A stretch of 64,000 nt of DNA from Floccularia luteovirens (taxonomy: Eukaryota > Basidiomycota > Agaricomycetes > Agaricales > Squamanitaceae), in the NCBI GenBank assembly GCA_009739215.1, contig VSJF01000001.1, forward strand, positions 1,612,001-1,676,000, written 5' to 3'. Position numbers and translations under genes: made by a program. How positions within the stretch are numbered: position 1 is the stretch's first letter; each line of letters opens with the position of its first letter. The notes under the pieces were generated by a model, which saw only the letters and a list, made by a program, of their open reading frames with translations, had not been told where the DNA came from and did no database searches. Shown in pieces: positions 38,001 to 48,781 of the stretch.

Positions 38001-39707
38001 GAGATCTGGAGGGTGTGTGATTGTACGTCCTTCGAAAAGCGCGCCCAAGACAGTGTAAGGTAATCGCGCATGAGGTCGTAGACCGGGTGACGCGATACAA
38101 GAGCTAAATTAGAACACATGATTAGTTTTTTTTCTTTCAATCAAACCAAATAAAGAGCATACTCAGCGCATATGGAAGCCAAAAGACGGTGTCGCCAGGA
38201 AGGAATAGGGTACTCTCGCCAGGGCCATGACCAACAGTACTCGCCACCTCATAGTCACTCTCACTAATACCATCAGGTTCAGTCTCTCCATCAGTTTCTG
38301 CGTCAGCCCAGGGACCACGAGCACTCTTTTTAGCACTCCGCCGTGCCTGGACCGTCGGATCCTGTCCACTAGTTGTTGACCCAGTTACATCGGCACGCAA
38401 GGTTTTGAGACGTGCCGTGACCATAGACTGTGCAGATTCCTTACGCGAACGGCCAGCTTCAAGGGTACGACGAATGGCACTACTACGCTCTGCATCGGCA
38501 TGCGACCAGACAGTAAGGCAAACACCATGGTAGGTCACCGTATTGCTTGTCTGAGCTAGGTCAGGAGACGTTCCTGTGGCGGCAACAGCGTTGTTATGGG
38601 TGCTGTGACCAAGGAGACTGGGTGGACCCAAATATGCAGAAGAGGGACGTGCAAATGGATCATCAGAATAAGGATAGGCAAACGTTGCAGCTGATGAACG
38701 GTTGTCCCCTGCAGAAAGGACTGATGCGCGCAAAAGATCACCAGAAGGTGTAGGCGCTAAAGGCGTGCTGGGCGCAGGAAGGGTGAATGTGAATGTATGG
38801 ATAGTAGATGCTGGTTGAAGAGTGGAGGCAATAACCTCGACTTCACGGGTGAAGGATAACTAATAAGGAGATTCAGTAATGAAAATTTTCTGGCTTCGCA
38901 GAACAAGCAGACCTTGAGAGCCTTTGAGAGCATCTTGCCGACCTCTTGTTTACTTAGTGCACCGGCACCTTTCATGACTTCGTCACTCTTGCCACGTTTC
39001 TTCTTCTTGCCACCACCTGCACCTGGGCTAACTGTGCTTCCAAGAACTTCTGGGCGCCACCACCTACTGACTGCACCTTCGCTATGGTGAAGACCCATGA
39101 CAGAGTCGGGGTCCGCTAAAGTCCATGTATGTGGGGATTTGGGGAGACCAGAGACTACGTATAGAGATGTAAGAGGAAGGGTTGGAACAAAAGAGGCAAT
39201 AGCGGGGGCATCGCGTGCTGAGCGGGTGGAGACAATAGAGTTACGGGTGGAGGCGGGAATAGGCTCCATACTCCTACGGTGTCTGATACCAAGGATACGA
39301 GAAGCTTTATCAGTGCGGTGGGAAAGCGCGTTTGCGTTTGGAGAAGAGCTTGGAGGAGTGGTGACGGTGATGTAGTCTAGTTCATCAGCTAGAGCAGGGT
39401 CATGGGGTGGGGTGGAGGTAATAGTCAAGTTAGAAGCGGAAGGGTTGTGGGAGATGACAGAAGAAGGTTGATGAGAGATGTTGATAATCGGAGTGACAGC
39501 GTTTGCGGTGCCTGAGCTGGTTGGTCTTGTTGCATCCCGTTTTGGGTCAAAACGCGATGTTGTTGGTGATTTTTGAACTGAAGTACGGGACTTGCGAGTA
39601 TCGGTGAGCGACTGGTCAGAGAAACGAGAACTTAAAGAAGGATCTGTAGGGACAGGACTAGCAGCGACCGCTGTAGGAGGCATTGAAGGACGGCGGATTG
39701 GGGGCAT
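35094..39707 (-). CDS. DENN (AEX-3) domain protein, probable Rab guanine-nucleotide exchange factor
   Basis: The N-terminus is long, Ser/Thr/Pro-rich and basic (MPPIRRPSMPPTAVAASP). A uDENN-like segment includes LYVVSGLPKSPHTWTLAD, MGLHHSEGAVSRWW and VTYHGVCLTVWSHADAER. A Ser/Glu-rich acidic insert (AETDGETEPDGISESD) precedes the cDENN/dDENN part: LVSRHPVYDLMRDYLTLSWA, MWPLFKCLNIDNIL, ILFFSRYPALLGIAVSTI, YLVELRGWNGIALPAVHS and DDPGPWVMGL. The C-terminal third has coiled-coil helices (MSELQKMKETMDKMEQER) and a disordered Ser/Thr tail ending ATRLDPGRSA. DENN proteins load Rab GTPases with GTP; the target Rab cannot be inferred. About 1,300 aa after removal of roughly ten introns (estimate). Confidence 0.85.
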
Positions 39708-40042
39708 CGTGGAGGTGAGAAGAAAAAAAAAGTAAACTGGCCAGTTGATATTATTTCTATACTTCTCAGCTCAGGGACACTCGCTAATATCCCGTCATCT
39801 TTCACACCATATCATCTTTCATATTCCCTCACCGAGAGCTTATCTTGTTCTTGTCGTATAAGACGTTGAACAGATATGTCGTCCACTTGCTGAGACAAAT
39901 TTTTATAAAACTTGTCTCGTCAACTTATATCCAAATCATCGATGGTGTTAATTTATACCCGTCGGATAACAGGTCACGTGAATGTGACCTCAATTATGTA
40001 CAACAGATTAATAATATATATGTACTTATGTACGTACTCTAA
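39708..40042. promoter_or_regulatory. DENN-gene promoter and NIPA 3' region
   Basis: No gene lies in this 335-bp stretch. It contains GTCACGTGA at 39973-39981 inside a larger inverted repeat (GGTCAC...GTGACC, 39972-39988) and TACGTACTC at 40031-40039 beside an AATTAATTAATT run. Confidence 0.45.
39975..39980. promoter_or_regulatory. CACGTG box upstream of the DENN gene
   Basis: The hexamer sits in GTCACGTGA about 270 bp before the DENN start codon and is embedded in a GGTCAC/GTGACC inverted repeat. It is a candidate bHLH site by motif only. Confidence 0.35.
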
Positions 40043-42111
40043 TTAATTAATTACAAAATCTTTCAGAACTCCTCGCAACCACCGCCATCGTTGTACAGCA
40101 GCTCTGCTCTCAACTTCTACAGAGTCATTTACAGCTCCCTCGCTTACAGTTCGTCGTCTAATCCTCACCCCGCCCGCACCCTCGCGTTCCCGGTCCACAG
40201 CTTCCCCTACTACGTCTCCGAACACTGTTCCGCTAATACCAAGTCCGCTCACCCTCCGCCGCCGCTCGCGTGGCACTATCGTAAACCCTGGACTCACAGG
40301 CGATAGCCCAATTTGGAATCCTGACCCCAATGCAGAAACTGAAGGTGAATGTGTGTGCGTCCCTGATGTTGTCCGTGCAATGACGGGTGCGCGTGCATCA
40401 GTTTGTCGTCGTCGGTGCTGCGACGCGCGCAATAATGCAGTCGATGTCTCGTGAGCTCCTATTGCACTACCACTTTGTCCTGGATATGGTATCTGGTCTG
40501 TAGTAACTGCCGAAGAGGAACGGTGTACTGGTTCATTGCCATTGAACAATGAACTGCGAGAGGACGACAACGATGGAACAGCAGAGTCTGATAGCGCACT
40601 TCGTTCAATCGGAATCGCTCCAACTCGCCTTCTATCAGGGTCCCGGCCAATAGCTGTCTTGCCCAATGCAACATTATCAACGCTACTCCTCCGTCCATTA
40701 TTTTCCAATTCAGCATCCACAGCGTCGGTTGAGGAAACGACCGACTCCTCATCAGATATTTCACCCTCCTTATTCCATGTCCCAATATCAACTCCTCCCC
40801 CTCCAGACTGGATGCTGACAACCCATACTCCACCAAGAAGAACGAATATTCCAAGAATAACGAGTCCGAGATGTAATGGGGGTATTAATGAAAACTGGTC
40901 AAAGTAAACAAGCCCATTCACAATTGAAGATAGGTTATAAAAACAAAATGCCGCTATATTAAAAAGTAAGTATAATGTATGGTGATGCCGCATAAATGAC
41001 GAACATGGACAAACAAGCGTGGGGTCGGCGAAAACCAGTGCCTTGTGCATGTACCATAATTGTAGCAGCGCAAACACAACTAGGCCCAGGACAAGAACCC
41101 AAGATTCCCACCGCCAAAACTGGTTTTTGCCGGCAAATGTTAGCAGCAGCAATTCCACGCCGCTCTTTGCAAATAGAAGACACATTCCTGATATGATGCC
41201 AGAAAAGGAAGCAAATGAAACAGCAATGAAAAGTCGTGTGCGGATCACAGATGGATCTTCTGCCGATGTGCAGAAATTTGCTGGTGGAATGGGAGATGAA
41301 CTACGTGATTTTCCATCTAGTAGTGGGGTGCGTTCCGTAATGACGGTGGCACCATTCACTACGTCAGTCACACCTGTTGTCAGCGGTGGTGAATTGGATG
41401 ATAGATTAATAGCGGCAGGTGGTTGTGTTTGTGGAAGAATAGCAGCTAGTTTGCGTCGTAATGAATATTCCCATAAATGAGTCTAAAAATCATGGTTGTA
41501 AACGTGCTGTTAGTAAATCTCAGTGGACAAAGTAGAGAAAATAGCGTACGATAAAGAGGCAGATAAAAACCAGCACACCCAATATAGAGAAATAGGCAAC
41601 GAATGCAGGACGCCTGAAAAGAACGAGAAGGTCTTCGAGAGAACGGGTAGGCTCTGGGACAATACCAAAAAAGGCTATGAGAATTGCGCCTCCTGCAATG
41701 AGAATTGTGCCAATAATCATCCAGGGAGAAAATACGTTTCCAAGTATCAAACGAGCGAAGAAAGCGTTCCAAAGGAGGGAGACGGCCCCAAGCGGGGCAA
41801 GGATAACCACAGGAAGTGAAGCTATCTGAACAAGTGAACCAAGGACGTTGGAAGAGAAAAAAATGACAAAGCCGAGTAGCCAGAGACTGTCAAAGCAATG
41901 ATAACAAAATTAGTACAAATGGGGAGATGTGATACAGGACAATATACGGTCTACGATGTTCTACCCGCTGCTTGTGCAGAGGGAGTTGTTGATTTATGAC
42001 ATGACTCTTGCGCTGGATGGTGAGACCAAGAGATTGAATGAAAGAAGCAAAGAGGCCAGCAACGATGCCAAGTGGAATGGATATATGAGATATGAAGGAG
42101 TCTATGGTCAT
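40043..42111 (-). CDS. NIPA/DUF803-family magnesium transporter-like membrane protein
   Basis: The start MTIDSFISHISIPLGIVAGL enters a first membrane helix with the NIPA-type phrase SLGLTIQRKSHV. Then come LLGFVIFFSSNVLGSLVQIA, LPVVILAPLGAVSLLWNAFF, LILGNVFSPWMIIGTILIAG, and GGAILIAFFGIVPEPTRSL, a core very typical of DUF803/NIPA proteins. A soluble Pro/Ser-rich loop (about 41300-41430) separates two membrane halves. The second half includes FSGIISGMCLLFAKSGVELL, FWRWESWVLVLGLVVFALL, FCFYNLSSIVNGLVYFDQF and HLGLVILGIFVLLGGVWVVS. The cytosolic tail is long, Ser/Arg-rich and low in complexity. Family members move Mg2+ at the plasma membrane or endosomes. About nine transmembrane helices are predicted by eye. 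Confidence 0.88.
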
Positions 42112-42254
42112 CGTTTGTGGTGATGATCATGAACAAAGGGCAACATTCAGGCTATAAGGTAGGAAGCACGTGCCAATGCTCAATTCCGTACATGTGCCAC
42201 TGCCCAGTACTGACTGGCATGTAGTACGTACTACGTACTCTGCCAAGCACAGCA
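42112..42254. promoter_or_regulatory. 143-bp divergent promoter (NIPA gene / unknown gene)
   Basis: The interval between the two start codons contains CACGTG (42167-42172), the 14-bp perfect palindrome GTAGTACGTACTAC (42221-42234) and TACGTACTC (42232-42240). Confidence 0.5.
42167..42172. promoter_or_regulatory. CACGTG box in the divergent promoter
   Basis: The sequence context is GCACGTGC, itself an 8-bp palindrome, 56 bp upstream of the NIPA gene's start codon. It is a candidate bHLH site by motif only. Confidence 0.35.
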
Positions 42255-44099
42255 ATGTCGAAGCTCAGCATAAATGTCCTCACAGAGGAGCCTTATGGCC
42301 CTTACCCAGACGACAGAATCCTGAGTTCTGATTTTCCGGGAAATGGTTTCATTCCCTCTCTTTCTTCTGTAGAGCTCTGGTGCGATGATGAACAAATCGG
42401 GTTCGTTCAAAGGCTCTACTTCACTTTAAGGATCTCATAAACCAAATCAAAGCTTCGACCAATCCGAATTTATCATACGTCCTCCAGAAAACAGCCTTGT
42501 CGCGAAATATCCTGTGCATGTATATGGAATTCTTGAAATCAAGTCTCTCAATTGGCTTTCTGATCAAGGCAAAGCCTGGCTAGAGTATGACCTGCGTGAA
42601 CGCGACATGAAACACCACTGGTCCATCTCCGCTAGCAATTTAACTCTCCAGAGCCTTTATGGCTTTCGCAAAGGTGAAGGCTCTCGTATCTCCGTTATAC
42701 TCAAGCTAGACAAGAACATGCTTGCCCAATTTAAGACGGGTATGTTTGTAGCTTTTTATTCCTTATCACACTTTAATCTACCGATATGCGGTCAGAACCA
42801 AAGCATCCGAATGCCTTCTTGATCCATACAAAATACCGGTAAGTATAGTAAATTTCATGAACACCACAACGGTTTATCGTCAAACAGGAATTGTGTCTAC
42901 GAAGTAAAATCATTGGACATTATTACGCAAGAGAAGAGTAACAACTTTCTAGAGCGTTTCCGACAGTGGGCATTAATAGACGAGATAATAACTGTAGACA
43001 AAGGCAAGACCCCAGTTGAACATCGTACAATCGACTGGCTCATTGAACAATACTTGTCGCCAACTTTCCGCAACCGCGATCTATACCGTCGTATCATCTT
43101 TGACCACGAACATCACTCCGATGTCGATGAGAAAGGTAGAACTACCAAGCGGCGCCACTTGCGGCACATTCACCGCTCCGAAATTAGAGGAATGTTCGCA
43201 GAGCAGGCAGAATGGCTTTTGGCATATATGTTGGCACCGAACCATAGGAACCTATGGAAAATCAATGTTATGGAATGGATCAGATTCTGCAGGCTTGTTA
43301 AAAAGACAAGATTAGCAGCAATGAAAGAGGGTGTACGATGGGGCGTTCCATACGATGGACACGTCGATCCAAATGACCGAAGTGGGGATATAAACTTGGC
43401 ACAATTTGGGGAATCTCGAGAGTTTTGGTCCAACAAGATTAAAGGAGTCATGAGGAAAGAGATAGAAAGGCCAAAAAAGGTGTGATTTGAGTTATCTACG
43501 TATTTAAATATTGACAACCGAACGGGATTGGAATACAGCGTCAACGACAGGTTTTATCTGATTCTGAAGACAACTTCCCAGCTAAAACAAGGATGCGCGC
43601 ACCACCGCGCACCTACCGTTTCATATATGACGCTGACTTCAGTGAACCATCGACAGATGGAGAAAGCGATTCAGAGCCTCCCGAACCACTTATCCGCGCG
43701 TCCCGTATACCATCATTCTGCTGGGAGCCCCCAACCATACCAAATGGGCGGATGATCTGGGACTGTCCTGGTTGCCAATATAAGATTAACATGCTGGACC
43801 TGAGTGGTGAAAACGCGGAGGGAATCGCGCAAGACACTATGACAATCCTGCAAGCAAAGAAATGGGGAAGCATACGAGACAGCGGGATATGGGAGGTGTT
43901 TTCACATATGGTTCACGTGCATTATGAGAAGCATCTGAAAGAGGTGGGGTTGCAGGTGACGAGGAAAGAAGGGGGACGATACGTGGTCGAACCGTGGGTT
44001 GGAGGGTGGACAGCTCCGGTCAATGTGCGACGTAGCAAACGGAAGGTGAAGAGACACGCAAAGGTTGAGGAAATGTCTCAGCGGGCAAGTCAAAAATAA
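42255..44099 (+). CDS. unrecognised fungal protein with possible C-terminal zinc-binding module
   Basis: I do not recognise the family. The exons read MSKLSINVLTEEPYGPYPDD, then FIIRPPENSLVAKYPVHVYG and LEIKSLNWLSDQGKAWLEYD. After introns come PKHPNAFLIHTKYRNCVYEV and a long central exon (42913-43485) rich in helical, charged sequence with RHLRHIHRSEIRGMFAEQ and RRIIFDHEHHSDVDEKG. The last exon (ATG-like position 43591 in the open frame) contains MIWDCPGCQYKINMLDLS, then HMVHVHYEKHLKEVGL, an arrangement C-x2-C...H-x3-5-H that could bind zinc. It ends with a very basic tail (VRRSKRKVKRHAKVEE). Charge distribution and the basic tail suggest a nuclear protein; that is inference. Total size is about 540-580 aa. 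Confidence 0.7.
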
Positions 44100-44122
44100 G
44101 TAATTATCTAATTAATTCAATA

Positions 44123-44130
44123 TGACGTCA
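44123..44130. promoter_or_regulatory. CRE-type site TGACGTCA in the HSP104 promoter
   Basis: This is a perfect 8-bp ATF/CREB palindrome 117 bp upstream of the HSP104 start codon and 15 bp 5' of the heat-shock element. Confidence 0.5.
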
Positions 44131-44137
44131 CAGCTGT

Positions 44138-44157
44138 AGAATGTTCTTGGAATTTTG
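44138..44157 (+). promoter_or_regulatory. heat-shock element in the HSP104 promoter
   Basis: Four 5-bp units AGAAT-GTTCT-TGGAA-TTTTG alternate nGAAn and nTTCn. The first two are perfect and the third and fourth each have one mismatch. This is the expected Hsf1 site, 90 bp upstream of the start codon. Confidence 0.65.
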
Positions 44158-44200
44158 AGTACAGTCGAGGCTCAACCAGACCTTTGCAAGCTCGAAAACA

Positions 44201-44207
44201 TATAAAT
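44201..44207 (+). promoter_or_regulatory. TATA box of HSP104
   Basis: TATAAAT lies 41 bp upstream of the ATG at 44248 and 44 bp downstream of the heat-shock element, followed by a pyrimidine-rich start region. Confidence 0.55.
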
Positions 44208-44247
44208 CTCCTAAACTTTCTCTCTTCTTCCCTTCTCATTGACAATA

Positions 44248-47200
44248 ATGACTTCTTCCTTTGATTTCACTGACAAAGCACAGGAATCACTAGCTCAGGC
44301 TGTTCAGCTCGCAAAGGACTATGCAAATGCACAAGGTATGTCTTCTCCTCCCCTCCTATATTGTTGTCCTGATTCCATTTTTCATTAGTACATCCTGCCC
44401 ATATTGCCTTTGTTCTCATAAATGAGGGCTCTACCCCAGATTCTTCCATGTCTGGTGGGTTACCCACCTCCAGCGCCACACCCCTCTTCGCGTCTGTCGT
44501 ATCAAGGGCAGGTGGTGACCCAGTACGTATACTTGCTATTTCACGCATTCCAACACCATCTCACTATATTGTCAGGCATCTATGAGACGTGGTCTCCAAA
44601 AACTCATTGTGCGGCTTCCCACACAGTCGCCACCACCAGACGAGACAACCTTCAGCTCGGCCACCCTCAAAGTTCTGCGCGAAGCTCAAAGCCTCCAGAA
44701 GACAATGCACGACTCTTACATCGCACAAGACCACATCTTGCTTTCTTTAATCAAGGAGCCTTCCATTGCAGGAGTGTTCAAAGAGAATAACCTTACCGAA
44801 GCCACCTTACGTACTGCTATAGAACAAATTCGTGGGAATCGTAGGGTCGAGTCGAAGACAGCCGAACAAGGCTTTGATGCCTTGCAGAAATATGCAGTTG
44901 ATCTTACCGCTCTTGCAGAAGAAGGAAAAATTGACCCCGTCATTGGAAGAGACAATGAAATCCGTCGGGCTATACGTATTTTGTGTCGACGGTGAGTTTC
45001 GATTATATTGTGGGAATTTATAGCTGGTGATACTCATTTCATTTCAGGACCAAGAATAATCCTGTATTGATAGGCGAGCCTGGTGTCGGAAAGACTGCTA
45101 TAGCCGAAGGGCTCGCTCAACGGATAGTCAAACGTGATGTTCCCGCCAGTCTGATCGCGCGACTGTACTCCTTAGACATGGGCGCCTTGATGGCTGGTGC
45201 GAAGTACAAAGGGGAATATGAAGAACGTATAAAAGCTGTCCTCAACGAAGTCGAGAAGGCTGCAGAAGATGGTGGTCAAGGAGTCATTCTCTTCATCGAC
45301 GAATTACACCTTATTATGGCCGGACGTGGTGCAGAAGGTGGCGGGATGGATGCTGGTAATCTGTTCAAACCACTCCTTGCTCGAGGCAAGCTGCGTTGCA
45401 TCGGTGCGACGACGCTAGCAGAGTATAGGAAGTATATTGAGACAGACGCAGCTTTGGAACGTAGATTTGCTCAAGTGATTGTAAACGAGCCTACAGTGCC
45501 AGAGACGATCAGTATTTTGCGTGGTGTCAGGGAGAAATATGAGGTACATCACGGTGTGCGCATCTTGGACGGTGCTCTAATTACAGCCGCTACTCTTGCC
45601 CACCGGTATTTGACTTCGAGGAGGTTACCAGACTCTGCTATCGACTTGGTAGACGAAGCATGTGCAAGGTATGTGCAATTTTTGACTTTTACAAAACGGG
45701 GTTATCTGACTCTCACGACACAGTGTTCGCGTCACTCGTGAGACCGAACCAGAGCAAATAGATAAGTTGCAACGTCGGAAACTTGAACTCGAAGTCGAGA
45801 TCCATGCTCTTGAACGCGAAAAAGATTCCGCTAGCGAAGAACGGTTACAAATTGCCCGCAAAGCAATTGCAGATGTTGAAGAACAATTACAACCTCTTAA
45901 GGCCGCACATGAGAACGAAAAGAAGAGGGGGAATGAAATTAATAATGTCAGAAGGAAGATGGATGAACTAAAGGCAAAAATGGAGGAGGCCGAGAGGAGG
46001 TATGATTACTTTACTGCACACGACACTCTAGTTCTGATCATACTTTTTTAGATATGACCTTGCCACTGTATCTGACCTGCGTTATTATGCCCTACCTGAC
46101 CTTCAAGCGCGTCTTGAGCAGCTGGAGGCTAAGAAAGCTGCTGAGGATGCTGCGGGTGGTGGTACAGATACAGTCACCCAAGACCAGATTGCAGAAATTG
46201 TGGCTCGCTGGACACATATCCCGGTCACCCGTCTCGTTACCTCCGAACGCGAAAAATTATTGCGGATGGAGAAGGTGCTTGCAAAAAGTGTGGTTGGCCA
46301 AGTAGACGCCGTCAAATCTGTAGCGAATGCTATTCGGTTATCTAGAAGCGGGTTGTCGAATCCTAATCGTCCTGTCGCAAGTTTCCTCATGGCGGGACCC
46401 TCTGGGACGGGTAAGACACTTTTAGCAAAGACTGTAAGTACTAGTTGAGCGTTTCTGCTGCACAAAAAAGATATTGACCATTATTCGATTAGCTTGCAAC
46501 AATACTCTTTGATTCACCTGATACAATGATACGCATCGATGCTTCCGAATACTCGGAGAAACATTCAATTTCACGTCTCATTGGATCACCTCCTGGCTAC
46601 GTTGGGTATGACTCCGGTGGCCAATTGACGGAGTACATTCGCCGTAAGCCATACTCAATCATCTTGATTGACGAAGTAGAAAAGGCCTGCCGAGAATTCG
46701 TGACATTGTTCTTACAAGTCCTTGACGACGGTCGATTGACCGACGGGCAAGGAAGAATAGTCGATATGCGCAATACGGTCATCATTATGACATCGAATCT
46801 CGGTGCCGCATATCTCAACGACATGGGTGAGGGAGCTATCAAGCCGGAGACAAGAATTCTGGTGATGGGTGCCATAAAGGCTCACTTTCCACCTGAGTTT
46901 ATCAACAGGATTGATGATATCGTCATCTTCGTAAGTGCTCCAGTTTCACATGAATTATTGTCTGATGCTCATCATATCAATAATTAGCGCTCTTTATCCC
47001 GGCAACACATGTTGAATATTGTGGATATACGGCTTGGAGAAGTTGAACAGCGACTTGCTGACCGTAAGATCAAATTAGATGTGGACAGCGAAAGCAAGAG
47101 CTATCTAGTGTCCATCGGATATTCACCCGCTTATGGTGCACGGCCTCTCAACCGTGCCATTCAAAGCGATCTGTTGAACCCGTTGTCCGTGTTATTACTC

Positions 47201-47362
47201 TCGAATCGCATTCGTGATGGAGAAACAGTGCGTGTACGGTTCGATGGACCCCATAACCGAATAAATATCATTCCAAACCACGAAGGGAATGGTACCGAGG
47301 ATTGGATGGATATTGATGGTCTCCCAGATGATGAGGATATTGACATTGAGGAAATGGATTAG
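44248..47362 (+). CDS. HSP104: Hsp104/ClpB-type AAA+ protein disaggregase
   Basis: This is a hexameric ATPase that extracts proteins from aggregates with Hsp70. The start [19 protein letters not shown] is the Clp-N domain without a presequence, so cytosolic. Clp-N continues after introns with [21 protein letters not shown]1 has Walker [11 protein letters not shown] (near 45070) and Walker [12 protein letters not shown], with the pore loop [18 protein letters not shown] coiled-coil M-domain follows ([16 protein letters not shown] to 45990). NBD2 has Walker [14 protein letters not shown] (46400-46432), [19 protein letters not shown] with the Tyr pore loop, [28 protein letters not shown] and sensor region TSNLGAAYL. 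The C-terminus is acidic ([11 protein letters not shown]), as in eukaryotic Hsp104. Walker A of NBD2 reads GPSGTGKT where GPTGVGKT is usual; this should still bind ATP. Confidence 0.96.
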
Positions 47363-47545
47363 ACTAATATTTTGAACTTATGAAACTCATGTGCTTATAA
47401 TGATTCCCCTAGTTTTGTTGTATATTACATAGCGCATGTACATTAACAAATTTCACGGACGGGTCGAAGCGGACTCAGTGTATCCATAAAAGGAAATATC
47501 ATCACGTCGAGATGTGTGAAGCTCTAAGCTCTGCAAGTGTTCACC

Positions 47546-48362
47546 ATGTTCACTCGTCGCGCTTTACCTCAATTACACACCACCTTGCGTTCACTCTCTC
47601 GCAATGCGTCGTTGTCTACGAATAACGGGACAAAGGCAGCATCTAGCGTAATTATGAAATCAGACCAACAAAGTGTTCCGGCTACACAACAAGCCCCCAA
47701 CTATCCAACTACATGGAGCACCAACCAACGTCCACGTCCACCAACCAGCTCTACTCCCCGATTTGAACAGACGGACATGGACCTACAACCAAATCCTCTC
47801 AGTGCGATGGAACTTGTTGCCCAAGAACCCATCCGCCTTGTACATGGCCGGAAGGCTGTTTGTGACGGAGGTTCGTATTCTTCATTTCACTTCTTCTTTC
47901 CTTCTGTTCCAGATCTTTTTTCTTTTTCTCCATCATCAATAAGAATTTGCCTTTCTTTTCATTCTCCCATAATTTTTCCTTCCGTACTCTTAGGAGGTTA
48001 AGCTGACGTGTTTTTTTGTGCTAACCCGCGGATATCAATCATTTCAGGAGGAGGACCCCTTGGGCATCCAAAGATCTATATCAACCTGGTAGGTCTCCAA
48101 GCTGGACTTATGTATAACGGAACAGCCTTCTTAACCCTTTTTGCTACGTCTAGGATCAACCTGGTCCACGAGCTTGTGGGTATGTGAACAAGTTTTCACT
48201 GATAGCATCAAGATTTGACTGAACTTCGCCGCGTGAAACGCCGTTCTAGCTACTGGTATGTGACAGTTTCTCCATTCTTTCCCCCAAAAAGCCTCGAAGC
48301 TGAAAAAAACTGGTTCGCTACGTAGCGGAATTCGGTTCGAACAAGGACCTCACCATCATTGA
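47546..48362 (+). CDS. NADH:ubiquinone oxidoreductase 13-kDa-type zinc subunit (NDUFS6)
   Basis: This is an accessory subunit of mitochondrial complex I with a zinc site needed for late assembly. The ATG at 47546 starts MFTRRALPQLHTTLRSLS, a typical Arg/Ser/Leu-rich presequence; a GTG nine bases earlier is not needed. After a Gln/Pro/Thr-rich linker, EPIRLVHGRKAVCDGG leads into the zinc domain. Splicing gives GGGPLGHPKIYINL, then DQPGPRACG (exon 48154-48179), then a 6-nt exon CTACTG (48250-48255), then a last exon (48326-48362) completing GYCGIRFEQGPHHH. The Cys/His ligands of NDUFS6 (C...GHP...CGYC) are all present only when the microexon is used. The upstream neighbour HSP104 is on the same strand, ending 183 bp before. 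Confidence 0.92.
48250..48255 (+). other. 6-nt microexon of the NDUFS6 gene
   Basis: CTACTG lies between a 70-nt intron (48180-48249, ending TTCTAG) and another 70-nt intron (48256-48325, starting GTATGTG and ending GTAG). It joins GG to C, producing GG-C, TAC, TG-C, that is Gly-Tyr-Cys of the conserved CGYCG motif. Confidence 0.85.
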
Positions 48363-48781
48363 TAGAAAGCCTTTCTTATCCATGCACCTGATTTGTGTGT
48401 TCGCGAATCAATTATCAAGCTTAGGGTTTAGATTTGGACGTGCAATACGTGTCTTTGTACAAGCCGGCACGCATAAAAATACAATATTGTCTACTATACC
48501 TAGCTCCGGCTATAAAGTGTACCAAAAAAAAAAGAAAAAGATCAAAAAAGGATGTAAGGTATGGTATGGAAGGTGCGAATTACTGGAGGAATGCAACAAA
48601 TGAATCGAAAGTAATGCCAATGGTTCATATAATGTATGCCGTGGATTACAACCTCCTGGGTGTGACAACAACTGACTGATGTAGTGACGATGAGTACGAG
48701 AAAATATAAATGAATGGGAGTGGACATTGTGCAATTCAATTATTGACGAGAAGAATCAACGAGTGTGGCAAAGAAGATCAT
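48363..48781. other. convergent intergenic region (NDUFS6 / kinase 3' ends)
   Basis: In 419 bp I see no gene. It contains an A-rich run with interrupting G (48530-48550) and AT-rich sequence consistent with two 3' ends. Confidence 0.5.

Noticed and set aside
47537..47545. An upstream GTG start for NDUFS6
   Set aside because: The ATG at 47546 is in frame and starts a good mitochondrial presequence; non-ATG initiation is not needed.
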